The position numbers were made by a program, and so were the translations under genes. DNA of 9,810 bases from Actinomycetota bacterium (GTDB lineage: Bacteria > Actinomycetota > Acidimicrobiia > Acidimicrobiales > Ilumatobacteraceae), in the NCBI GenBank assembly GCA_005793785.1, contig SXPW01000104.1:1-9810 (forward strand). The letters are read 5' to 3'. Of the stretch, positions 1 to 6,123 are shown one piece after another (position 1 is the stretch's first letter; every line of letters starts with the position of its first letter). The notes under the pieces were generated by a model, which ran no database searches, was not told where the DNA came from, and saw only the letters and a list, made by a program, of their open reading frames with translations.

Positions 1-89
1 AACTGGTTCCCGCCGGTGACCTCGTTCGCCGCATCGTGCGTGAGGCAGAGATAGTTCTCTCGCGCGTGGGCAAACTGACCTCACACTGA
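1..89 (+). CDS. C-terminal end of a protein cut by the window edge; possibly nitronate monooxygenase
   Basis: A reading frame that enters from the left edge (codons from base 3) runs 28 residues, starting LVPAGDLVRRIVREAEIVL, and ends at TGA 87-89. The other two plus frames stop at once or lack protein-like character. The pattern of a Pro-Ala turn followed by an amphipathic helix rich in Arg, Val and Glu resembles the last helix of actinobacterial nitronate monooxygenases (2-nitropropane dioxygenase family), flavoenzymes that oxidise alkyl nitronates. No catalytic part is visible, so the family name is a guess from the tail alone. It converges on the oxidoreductase that ends at 127, with a small hairpin between them. 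Confidence 0.5.
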   Translation, partial: LVPAGDLVRRIVREAEIVLSRVGKLTSH

Positions 90-93
90 CGCA

Positions 94-110
94 GCGAGTC
101 CGTCACTCGC
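94..110. terminator. Short hairpin between convergent genes
   Basis: A perfect inverted repeat, GCGAGT (94-99) and ACTCGC (105-110), with a 5-base loop lies in the 37 bases between two convergent stop codons. There is no U tract on either strand. It could act as a weak bidirectional terminator; a six-pair stem can also arise by chance. Confidence 0.3.
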
Positions 111-126
111 GGGGAGTATTCGCCGT

Positions 127-1179
127 TCAGGCGTCGATGAGGTCGCGCAACTTTCCGAGCTCGGCGGTGGCATTCGCGCCAACCGGACTCACCGACAACA
201 TCGTGACTCCGGCCTGCCGAAACGCCGCAACCCGTTCCTTCACGTACCCGGCCGGACCCACCAGGTTGGTGAGCTCCAACATCTCGCGGGGCACCGCACG
301 GGCGGCCTCGTCCTTCTTGCCGGCGAGGTAGAGGTCCTGGATCTCCGTTGCCTCTCGTTCGTATCCGTAGTCGCGACAGATGTCGTTGTAGAAGTTCTTG
401 CCGCGCGCACCCATGCCGCCGACGTACAACGCAACGTTGGGTCGCGCCATGTCCAACACCTTGTCCTTGGCTTCACCAATGAGGGACTCATCGATGGCGA
501 GTAGCCCCCCGGCGGAAATCTCCAACGGCTTCAGCGACGCCGGCCGTTTCGCCGCTCCCTTCTTCAGTGCCTTGCCCCATACCTGCTCGAACTTGTCCGG
601 GACGAAGAAGACGGGCAGCCATCCGTCGGCGAGTTCGGCGGTCGCCTCGACGCTGAGACCCTTGAGCGACGCCCACCACACGGGAATGTCGGAACGCAAC
701 GGGTGGTTGATCAACTTGAGCGGTTTGCCGAGCCCGGTGCCTGCACCGGCTGGCAACGGCACTTGCACGGTTTGCCCGTCGTAGGCCAGCGCCTTCTCGC
801 GCTTCCACACTTCGCGACACACCTCGATGTATTCCTTGATGCGTTGCATCGGCTTCTCGTACGGGATGCCGTGAAAACCCTCGATCACTTGTGGTCCGGA
901 AGCACCGAGACCGAGGATGAACCTGCCGCCCGACACGTAATCGCAACCAGCGGCGGTCATTGCCGTCAGCGACGCCGAACGCGAATACACGTTGATGATT
1001 CCCGTTCCGATTTCCACCCGTGACGTCACCGCGGCGAGATAGCCGACCTGCGAAATCGCGTCGAAACTGTACGCCTCGGGAATCCACACGACGTCGAGCC
1101 CGGCCTTCTCCAGTTCCGCTACTCGACGAGCACCCTCGACGAATCCGCCCGCATAACTCATCATCATCGAAATTTTCAT
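127..1179 (-). CDS. F420-dependent LLM-class oxidoreductase (Rv3520c-like)
   Basis: Predicted cytoplasmic flavin-like hydride-transfer enzyme of 350 residues with a luciferase-like TIM barrel, which would use reduced coenzyme F420; its substrate is unknown. Visible landmarks are the first barrel strand MKISMMMSYAGG, the WIPEAYSFDA segment (32-41), the IGTGI strand (57-61), the SGGRFILGLGASGPQVIEGF stretch (83-102) and LYVGGMG (251-257). The GLGxSGPQVxEG and LYxGGMG signatures match the family of mycobacterial Rv3520c, and the length is usual for it. The start at 1179 places the first strand exactly at the N terminus. No Shine-Dalgarno site is present; a TAAGTT box lies 9 bases upstream. It is the last gene of the minus-strand block, 58 bases downstream of the acyl-CoA synthetase, and may act on a lipid or aldehyde intermediate, which is inference from context only. 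Confidence 0.9.
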   Translation of the reverse strand: MKISMMMSYAGGFVEGARRVAELEKAGLDVVWIPEAYSFDAISQVGYLAAVTSRVEIGTGIINVYSRSASLTAMTAAGCDYVSGGRFILGLGASGPQVIEGFHGIPYEKPMQRIKEYIEVCREVWKREKALAYDGQTVQVPLPAGAGTGLGKPLKLINHPLRSDIPVWWASLKGLSVEATAELADGWLPVFFVPDKFEQVWGKALKKGAAKRPASLKPLEISAGGLLAIDESLIGEAKDKVLDMARPNVALYVGGMGARGKNFYNDICRDYGYEREATEIQDLYLAGKKDEAARAVPREMLELTNLVGPAGYVKERVAAFRQAGVTMLSVSPVGANATAELGKLRDLIDA

Positions 1180-1188
1180 GATGCAGAG

Positions 1189-1194
1189 AACTTA
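1189..1194 (-). promoter_or_regulatory. Candidate -10 box (TAAGTT) for the oxidoreductase gene
   Basis: TAAGTT fits the actinobacterial TANNNT -10 pattern and ends 9 bases before the ATG at 1179, so transcription would begin at or a few bases before the start codon. No convincing -35 box was found 16-18 bases upstream. Without transcript data this remains tentative. Confidence 0.3.
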
Positions 1195-1229
1195 GTCGGC
1201 TCGAACGTCGAACGACGAGGGCGCCGACT
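1194..1229. promoter_or_regulatory. 36-base interrupted palindrome between the synthetase and oxidoreductase genes
   Basis: AGTCGGC (1194-1200) pairs with GCCGACT (1223-1229), and around the same centre CGTCG (1206-1210) pairs with CGACG (1213-1217); the two stems are separated by symmetric 5-base internal loops. The element lies just after the synthetase stop codon and abuts the candidate -10 box of the next gene. It could be a transcript hairpin that weakens read-through or a repressor operator. There is no U tract, so a classical intrinsic terminator is unlikely. Confidence 0.4.
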
Positions 1230-1237
1230 TCGGAAGT

Positions 1238-3013
1238 TCAGTTGACTTGGCGGGTTCGTCCGACCCAGTACGGAGCACGGAGATCCTTCTTCAGGATCTT
1301 GCCGCTCGGAGTGCGCGGCAGCGCGTCCGCCCACGCAACCTTCTTGGGAGTTTTGAAGCCAGCCAATTGCGTTCGCCCGAACGCAACGATGTCGTCCTCG
1401 GTTACCTCGACACCGGGCTTGCGGACCACGATGGCGAGCGGAACCTCACCCCAACGGTCGTCGGGAATGCCGATGACCGCGACATCAGCCACCGCCGGAT
1501 GCTTCATGAGGGCGTTCTCCACCTCGGCGGGCTCGACGTTCTCGCCACCCGAAACGATCATGTCCTTCACGCGGTCGTGGATGTAGACATAGCCGGCCTT
1601 GTCGGTGTACCCGGCATCGCCCGTATAGAACCAGCCATTTCGAATCGACTTCTTCGTTTCCTCCGGCATGTTCCAGTAACCCTTCATCACCTGCTTGGAC
1701 CTGATGATGATCTCTCCAACCTCGCCGGCTGGCAGTTGCTTGCCGTCCTCGTTCACGACCTTCAATTCCACGCCCATCGATGGCTTGCCGCACGACCGCA
1801 AGAGGTGCTTCTTGGGTCCGTCGATGTCGTGGTCCTCGTGCATCAGCATCGTGACCACACCGGTCGTTTCAGTCAGTCCGTACACCTGCACGAACTGGCA
1901 CTTGTAGGTCTTCAACGACTGCGCGAGCACCTGCTCCGAAATTGGGGAGGCTCCGTAGGCGATCAACTTCAGGCTCGAGAAGTCGGCCTTGTCGATGTCC
2001 GGCACCATCAGCGTGAAGGCGAGCAACGCCGGCACCATGAACGCGTGGGTGATGCGATGTTGACCGATGAGTTTGACCAAGCCACCGACGTCGGTCGCTT
2101 CACGGACGATGATCGACTTGCAACCGTTGTACTGACCGGCGGTCGCCCAACCACTTCCACCGATGTGGAAGAGCGGCATCGCGACGAGGTTGATCGAGTG
2201 CTCGTTCATGAGCCACAGGTCCCGTGACGTCGGGAGGATGCCCATGAAGTTCTCGTTGGTGAGCATCACGCCCTTCGGTCGACCCGTCGTGCCACTGGAG
2301 TACAACTGGAACGCCACGTCGCCGGTCTTGGCTTGTGCGCCCGGGTCGATCGGCTGGTAACGGGACACCCACGACTCGTACGACTCGTGCGTGGGGTGAC
2401 CGCCGATGACGACGATCTTCTTGGTGTGCGTGAGTTCGCTGGCAATGGCGTCGAGTACCGGAATGAAGTCGGGACCAACGATGAACACCTTGGCCGCCGC
2501 GTCGTTCACGATGAATGCCACCTCGGGCGGGGCGAGTCGGAAGTTCACGTCGACACTCACGGCGTTGAGCAGTGCACAGCCATAGAACACCTCGAAGTGC
2601 TCGATGGAGTTCTTGTCGAGGAAGGCCACTCGATCCTGGTTGCCCACTCCTGCTGCCTTCAAGGCTTGCGCGACTTGGCAGGACCGCTGATACGACTCCT
2701 GCCAGGTCTGTACTCGGTCGCCCTGCACGAGGGCCACCTTCCCCGAGAGATGTTTGCCATGCGTGCGAATGATGCCCGCGACGTTCGTGATCACGGGCGC
2801 GGAGGCGCGCGACGGCTTCTTCTTCGCTGGTTTCTTCTTCGCTGGTTTCTTCTTCGCTGGCTTCTTCTTCACCGTCTTGCGAACCGTCGTCTTCTTCGAC
2901 TTCTTCTTCACCGTCTTGCGGACCGGCTTCCTCTTTGCCTTTTTCTTCACCGTCTTGCGGACCGGCTTCTTCTTTGCCTTCTTCTTTGCGGGCTTACGAC
3001 GTTTCTTTGCCAT
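1238..3013 (-). CDS. Acyl-CoA synthetase (AMP-forming) with lysine-rich N-terminal tail
   Basis: Predicted to activate a fatty acid or other carboxylic acid to its CoA thioester using ATP (591 residues, FadD-like). The ANL-family core is complete: phosphate loop YSSGTTGRPKG (238-248), YGLTETTG (378-385), YTGD (463-466), hinge region DRVKDMIVSGGEN (480-492) and the C-terminal lysine motif PRTPSGK (566-572, catalytic K572). Before the core, residues 1-67 form a tail with 34 Lys and 6 Arg and no acidic residue, built of VRKTVKKK units and PAKKK units. The frame stays open upstream to 3190, but the ATG at 3013 is preferred: the upstream 59 residues lie inside the dehydrogenase gene and look non-protein-like. 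The gene overlaps the preceding dehydrogenase by 20 bases. A true N terminus near residue 72 is possible but would need a start codon that I do not see; the tail is in frame with the core throughout. Substrate chain length cannot be read from sequence. Confidence 0.92.
   Translation of the reverse strand: MAKKRRKPAKKKAKKKPVRKTVKKKAKRKPVRKTVKKKSKKTTVRKTVKKKPAKKKPAKKKPAKKKPSRASAPVITNVAGIIRTHGKHLSGKVALVQGDRVQTWQESYQRSCQVAQALKAAGVGNQDRVAFLDKNSIEHFEVFYGCALLNAVSVDVNFRLAPPEVAFIVNDAAAKVFIVGPDFIPVLDAIASELTHTKKIVVIGGHPTHESYESWVSRYQPIDPGAQAKTGDVAFQLYSSGTTGRPKGVMLTNENFMGILPTSRDLWLMNEHSINLVAMPLFHIGGSGWATAGQYNGCKSIIVREATDVGGLVKLIGQHRITHAFMVPALLAFTLMVPDIDKADFSSLKLIAYGASPISEQVLAQSLKTYKCQFVQVYGLTETTGVVTMLMHEDHDIDGPKKHLLRSCGKPSMGVELKVVNEDGKQLPAGEVGEIIIRSKQVMKGYWNMPEETKKSIRNGWFYTGDAGYTDKAGYVYIHDRVKDMIVSGGENVEPAEVENALMKHPAVADVAVIGIPDDRWGEVPLAIVVRKPGVEVTEDDIVAFGRTQLAGFKTPKKVAWADALPRTPSGKILKKDLRAPYWVGRTRQVN
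2814..2873 (-). repeat. 15-base tandem repeats encoding PAKKK units
   Basis: Near-identical 15-base units begin at 2814, 2829 and 2844, followed by a partial fourth at 2859. On the coding (minus) strand they give PAKKK three times (residues 52-66) inside the synthetase tail. Units differ only by single silent C/T changes, which points to recent slippage or duplication. Confidence 0.85.
2862..2965 (-). repeat. 39-base repeats encoding VRKTVKKK units
   Basis: The octapeptide VRKTVKKK occurs three times with a 13-residue (39-base) period, starting at residues 18, 31 and 44 of the acyl-CoA synthetase. The linkers between copies vary (AKRKP and SKKTT), so this array looks older than the PAKKK units next to it. 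Confidence 0.8.
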
Positions 3014-4199
3014 GCGCAGACAAGGTAGTAGGTGTCGGGTCACGGGGCAACCCCAAGACACGTTCCGCAAGGATGTTGCGCTGGACCTCCCCGGTTCCCC
3101 CACCAATCGTGAGGGCCCGCGCAAACAGATATCCGTGGACGAAACCTTCGTGTGCAAACGTTGCGAACTCCGGGGCCACCGATGTCCCACTCGCAGTAGC
3201 GAGCATTCCTGCCGCGCCGACGAGGTCCCGCCCCATCGTCATCACGGCCTGGCCGTGTTCGTCGGCGAGTATCTTGCGTACGCTTGCCTCGGGTCCCGGT
3301 TCACGACCGGCCAACCGTTGCCCGAGCGTTCGAAGCCGAACCAGTTCCAAGATGGCGTGCTCGATGTACAGGCGTGTCACCCGTTCACGCGTGACTGCGT
3401 CGATCACACGACCGGCATCGCGATGCGTCCGACAGGCGTCGATCACGTCGTTGGCGGTTGGTCCCATGCCCCACAATGCGCCACCCGAAGACAACGACAC
3501 TCGCTCGTTGCTCAGTGTCACCCGGGCCAGCCGCCAACCGTCATTCACGTCGCCGACGACGTTGGCATGGGGAATCCGAACGTTGGTGAAGAACACCTCG
3601 TTGAAGGTTTCTCCACCCGTCATTTCCCTGATGGGTCGAATCTCGATTCCAGGTGCATCCATCGGGCAGACGAAATAGGTGATGCCGTGGTGTTTGTCGG
3701 CAAGAGCATCCGTACGTGCAAGGAGGATTCCGAACGCGGCGAACTGGGCCCCCGAGGTCCATATCTTCTGTCCGTTCACCACCCATTCGTCGCCGTCGCG
3801 AACTGCCGATGTGCGGAGATTCGCCAAGTCACTTCCGCTATCGGGTTCCGAGAACAACTGACACCAAAAGTCCGCACCGGAGAGGATGTCGAAGAGGTAC
3901 TCGTCCTTCTGCTCCCGGGTGCCGGCCATGAGCAGTGTCGGGCCGGCCCAACCGATACCGATCGGATTGTTCGGTCGACGCACGCCCGCTCGACGAAGTT
4001 CGTCATCGACGATCAACTGCTCGATCGGTGACGCATCGAGTCCCCACGGTCGCGGCCAATGGGGCGCAACGTAGCCCGCCCGCGCCAGCACCTCCGGTGT
4101 GGGTCGGGGATTCGTGGTCAGCCATGTACGAACGGATTGCCGGAACGCATCTTCGTCACCAGGCAGGAGTGAGCCGATGTCGCGCACGTTCGCGAGCAT
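2994..4199 (-). CDS. Acyl-CoA dehydrogenase (FadE-like)
   Basis: Flavoenzyme of 401 residues predicted to introduce the alpha-beta double bond into an acyl-CoA, the first beta-oxidation step. It shows the family order: helical N-terminal domain (about 1-112), middle beta domain with FSEPDSGSDLANLRT (116-130) and WVVNGQKIWTSGA (139-151), and a C-terminal helical domain ending in GGGTGEVQRNILAERVLGLP (366-385). The Glu of the medium-chain enzyme motif YEGT is Gly here (G367). E232 in SNER (230-233) sits where isovaleryl-CoA and long-chain dehydrogenases carry their catalytic Glu, so it is the likely base. The ATG at 4199 has no Shine-Dalgarno site. The gene's last 20 bases overlap the start of the acyl-CoA synthetase, which suggests one transcript and a shared pathway. 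Substrate is unknown: branched-chain, steroid side-chain or long-chain acyl-CoA are all possible. Confidence 0.92.
   Translation of the reverse strand: MLANVRDIGSLLPGDEDAFRQSVRTWLTTNPRPTPEVLARAGYVAPHWPRPWGLDASPIEQLIVDDELRRAGVRRPNNPIGIGWAGPTLLMAGTREQKDEYLFDILSGADFWCQLFSEPDSGSDLANLRTSAVRDGDEWVVNGQKIWTSGAQFAAFGILLARTDALADKHHGITYFVCPMDAPGIEIRPIREMTGGETFNEVFFTNVRIPHANVVGDVNDGWRLARVTLSNERVSLSSGGALWGMGPTANDVIDACRTHRDAGRVIDAVTRERVTRLYIEHAILELVRLRTLGQRLAGREPGPEASVRKILADEHGQAVMTMGRDLVGAAGMLATASGTSVAPEFATFAHEGFVHGYLFARALTIGGGTGEVQRNILAERVLGLPRDPTPTTLSAHGKETS
3022..3050 (-). promoter_or_regulatory. Candidate internal promoter for the acyl-CoA synthetase
   Basis: On the minus strand TTGCCC (3050-3045), a 17-base spacer and TACCTT (3027-3022) lie 8 bases before the synthetase ATG at 3013. 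The spacing fits a SigA-type promoter giving an almost leaderless transcript, and no Shine-Dalgarno site is present. It lies within the last codons of the dehydrogenase gene, so it would allow the synthetase to be expressed alone. Confidence 0.35.
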
Positions 4200-4247
4200 A
4201 GTGATGGGGATCGCTGATCGATCTCCGCGTCGTTTTCGTCGCCGACT

Positions 4248-4286
4248 TCACCCGCCAACGAACCGCCTGCGTCACCCGCCAACGAA
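4248..4286. repeat. 15-base direct repeat in the divergent promoter region
   Basis: TCACCCGCCAACGAA occurs at 4248-4262 and again without mismatch at 4272-4286, a 24-base period. The second copy ends exactly at the candidate -10 box of the hydrolase gene (4287), and both lie upstream of the divergent acyl-CoA dehydrogenase start. This is the layout of a tandem activator or repressor site. If the hydrolase instead starts at ATG 4204, the repeat is coding and gives HPPTNR twice. Confidence 0.6.
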
Positions 4287-4292
4287 TAGGTT
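4287..4292 (+). promoter_or_regulatory. Candidate -10 box (TAGGTT) for the hydrolase operon
   Basis: TAGGTT matches TANNNT and is followed by seven bases and then GTG at 4300, the spacing of a leaderless actinobacterial promoter. There is no recognisable -35 box; the direct repeat occupies that place, as is common in activator-dependent promoters. GGAG at 4293-4296 is a poorly spaced alternative ribosome site for the same GTG. Confidence 0.35.
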
Positions 4293-4299
4293 GGAGCAA

Positions 4300-5187
4300 G
4301 TGTTTGAGCGCGCGACGGAGACGGTCACCTCGACGGATGGCGTCGACCTCGTTTGGTACCACGCGAACGTCGCCCCCGAATCGCACTCCGTCCAACCGTC
4401 GCACCCACTGCTGTTCTCGCACGCCACCGGCTTCCACGGTCGGGTGTTCACGCCGATCGCGGAACGTCTGACGAGGTTCTCCTGCACCACGTTCGACTAC
4501 CGCGGTTTCGGGGACACCTCCGCACCGTCGAATTGGACGCTGTCATGGGACGGATTCGGTGACGACGCGTTGATGATGGCACGCCATGTCTCGTCGATCC
4601 ACGCTCACCGTCCCATCGTCGGAGTCGGGCACTCCATGGGTGGAGCGGCATTGATCATGGCCGCCCTGCGGGAGCCGAACCTCTTCGCGGCACTGGTCGT
4701 CTTCGAGCCGATCGTCTTTCCTCCGGAGGTCCGCTCACAGGCTCACCGGGCCAACCCGCTCGCCGACGTGACTCGTCGCCGTCGCACCACCTTTGGCTCC
4801 TTCGATGAGGCACGGGGCAATTTCGCCGCCAAGCCCCCGCTCTCCTCACTGCATCCGACCGCTCTCGATGCCTACGTGCGGTTCGGGTTCACCCCGTCCG
4901 ATGACGGCGTGATCATCAAGTGCCAGCCGGAGTTCGAGGCACGAACGTACGAAATGGGAGCCATGCACGACACTTGGAACTCCCTCGAACGATTGACGGT
5001 CCCCACCTGGGTGATGACCGGCGCACACGCGGAGCATTCTCCCGCCGCCATCGCCACTCGGATCGCCGACTTGCTCCCGAACGGCACGCTCGTGGAGTGG
5101 CGCGACCGAGGACACTTCGGCCCGCTCGAGGACCCCGTGCGGTTCGCGAGTTTCGTCGCCGACATCGCCGACGCGGCCGCCCGCTAG
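4300..5187 (+). CDS. Alpha/beta hydrolase
   Basis: A 295-residue alpha/beta-fold hydrolase, probably an esterase or related enzyme; the substrate cannot be told. Seen in order: oxyanion strand LLFSHATGFHGRVF (37-50), FDYRGFGDTSAP (65-76), nucleophile elbow GHSMGG with Ser112 (110-115), FEP (135-137) and the catalytic His272 in DRGHFGP. The acid of the triad is uncertain, with Glu245 or Glu137 as candidates. The frame is open further upstream (ATG 4204 and 4099), but the ATG at 4099 lies inside the divergent dehydrogenase gene, and the extra residues are an Arg-rich repeat outside the fold. GTG 4300 is chosen because it starts just before the first strand and has a -10 box 7 bases upstream; TTG 4291 is the next best. 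Upstream neighbours are divergent; 63 bases separate it from the nuclease gene downstream. Confidence 0.85.
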   Translation: MFERATETVTSTDGVDLVWYHANVAPESHSVQPSHPLLFSHATGFHGRVFTPIAERLTRFSCTTFDYRGFGDTSAPSNWTLSWDGFGDDALMMARHVSSIHAHRPIVGVGHSMGGAALIMAALREPNLFAALVVFEPIVFPPEVRSQAHRANPLADVTRRRRTTFGSFDEARGNFAAKPPLSSLHPTALDAYVRFGFTPSDDGVIIKCQPEFEARTYEMGAMHDTWNSLERLTVPTWVMTGAHAEHSPAAIATRIADLLPNGTLVEWRDRGHFGPLEDPVRFASFVADIADAAAR

Positions 5188-5211
5188 ACACCGCTCACGA
5201 CGACGGCATTA

Positions 5212-5241
5212 CCGACACGCATCACACCGTGCGCCTACGCT
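5212..5241 (+). promoter_or_regulatory. Candidate promoter for the nuclease-PAP2-acyltransferase genes
   Basis: CCGACA (5212-5217) and TACGCT (5236-5241) are separated by 18 bases, and the ATG at 5251 follows 9 bases later with no Shine-Dalgarno site. The pattern is compatible with a short-leader promoter in the 63-base gap behind the hydrolase. Both boxes are only moderate matches. Confidence 0.3.
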
Positions 5242-5250
5242 GGCGGACAC

Positions 5251-6123
5251 ATGCCAGCGAAGTCCCCCAAAGCGCCCCGACTGTCGCCTTCACGCATCAA
5301 TACCTTCATCGGCTGTCCGATGAAGTACAGGTTCCAGTACCTCGATTCCGTTCCATCCTTGCCGAGCGAGCCGATGGTGCGCGGATCATTCGTCCATCGA
5401 GTCCTCGAACTGCTGCTGAAGCGTCCGCCGACCGAGCGCACGCTCGATGCGGCCCGCGCCGACTTCGACGCTGCACAGGACGAGTTCCGACAGCGGGACG
5501 ATTTTCGTCTGCTGGGGATGGACGCCACCGACGAAGAGGCATTCTGGGAGTCATCCCGCGAATGCATTCGTGCGTACTACAGAATCGAGCGCCCGGCAGA
5601 TGCAAACGTGGTCGACCTCGAGAAGTGGGTCTCGGCGCCATTGGGTGAGTTCGAGATCGCGGGTTTCATCGACCGTCTCGAGCGTGATGCACGGGGCCTC
5701 GTCGTTGTCGACTACAAGGGCGGTGCACCGAAGTCGCCGCGGTACTCCACCGACTATCTCCGACAACTCACCTATTACGCCCTCATGTGCGAGGTGCAAT
5801 TGAAGGAAACTCCGCACTCCGTGCGCATCTATTACCTGGGGGGCGGCAAGGACGACCACACACGCGACGCACGGGTGGTGTCGCAAACGGTCACCGCCGA
5901 CACCCTCAACGAGGTACGTGACACGGCACGAAGAGTTTTCGGGGAGATCGAGGCGGGCAAGTCGACGGGCCGGTTCGCCACGAACGTCACCAAGTTGTGC
6001 GAGTGGTGCGACTACCAGCAATGGTGCCCGGCCCACGGCGGCGACCCGAGTTTGGCGCCAACCGAGGGCACGCAACGCGTCGAGCTGCGTCGTCGACAAG
6101 TTGGGCTCGAGCCCACGTCATGA
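5251..6123 (+). CDS. RecB-family PD-(D/E)XK exonuclease with probable 4Fe-4S cluster
   Basis: Stand-alone nuclease domain of 290 residues, like the RecB-family exonucleases of actinobacteria (compare mycobacterial Rv2119) and the nuclease domains of AddB and Cas4. Visible nuclease elements are LSPSRINTFIGCPMKYRF (11-28), His49 in GSFVHRVLE, Asp141 in GFIDRLE, the core VVDYKGG with Asp154 and Lys156, and QLTYYAL (172-178). Four cysteines, C22 and C250-X2-C253-X5-C259, have the spacing of the iron-sulfur staple in AddB, Dna2 and Cas4. All predicted metal and cluster residues are intact, so it should be active on DNA ends or single strands. No helicase or Cas gene is in the window. Its TGA overlaps the ATG of the PAP2 gene (ATGA), so the two should be translationally coupled. 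Its role in a lipid gene cluster is not obvious. Confidence 0.88.
   Translation: MPAKSPKAPRLSPSRINTFIGCPMKYRFQYLDSVPSLPSEPMVRGSFVHRVLELLLKRPPTERTLDAARADFDAAQDEFRQRDDFRLLGMDATDEEAFWESSRECIRAYYRIERPADANVVDLEKWVSAPLGEFEIAGFIDRLERDARGLVVVDYKGGAPKSPRYSTDYLRQLTYYALMCEVQLKETPHSVRIYYLGGGKDDHTRDARVVSQTVTADTLNEVRDTARRVFGEIEAGKSTGRFATNVTKLCEWCDYQQWCPAHGGDPSLAPTEGTQRVELRRRQVGLEPTS

Noticed and set aside
1247..2227. 326-codon plus-strand frame opposite the acyl-CoA synthetase
   Set aside because: Antisense shadow rich in Asp, Arg, His and Val; the minus strand encodes the intact ANL motifs here.
3014..3190. 59-codon upstream extension of the acyl-CoA synthetase frame
   Set aside because: It lies wholly within the conserved C-terminal half of the dehydrogenase gene, has no protein-like character, and the ATG at 3013 with a promoter-like box fits better.
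2754..4031. Long plus-strand frame (425 codons) with Phe-rich repeats opposite the synthetase tail and dehydrogenase
   Set aside because: It is the antisense of two clearly recognisable enzymes; the Phe runs are the complement of Lys codons, and the remainder resembles no protein family.
4099..4299. Upstream extension of the alpha/beta hydrolase to ATG 4099 or 4204
   Set aside because: The first 100 bases overlap the start of the divergent dehydrogenase, and the remainder is an Arg-rich repeat outside the hydrolase fold; ATG 4204 cannot be fully excluded.
5251..6123. Possible Cas4 and CRISPR association of the iron-sulfur nuclease
   Set aside because: There are no Cas genes and no spaced repeats in the window; the gene matches stand-alone RecB-family exonucleases of actinobacteria equally well.
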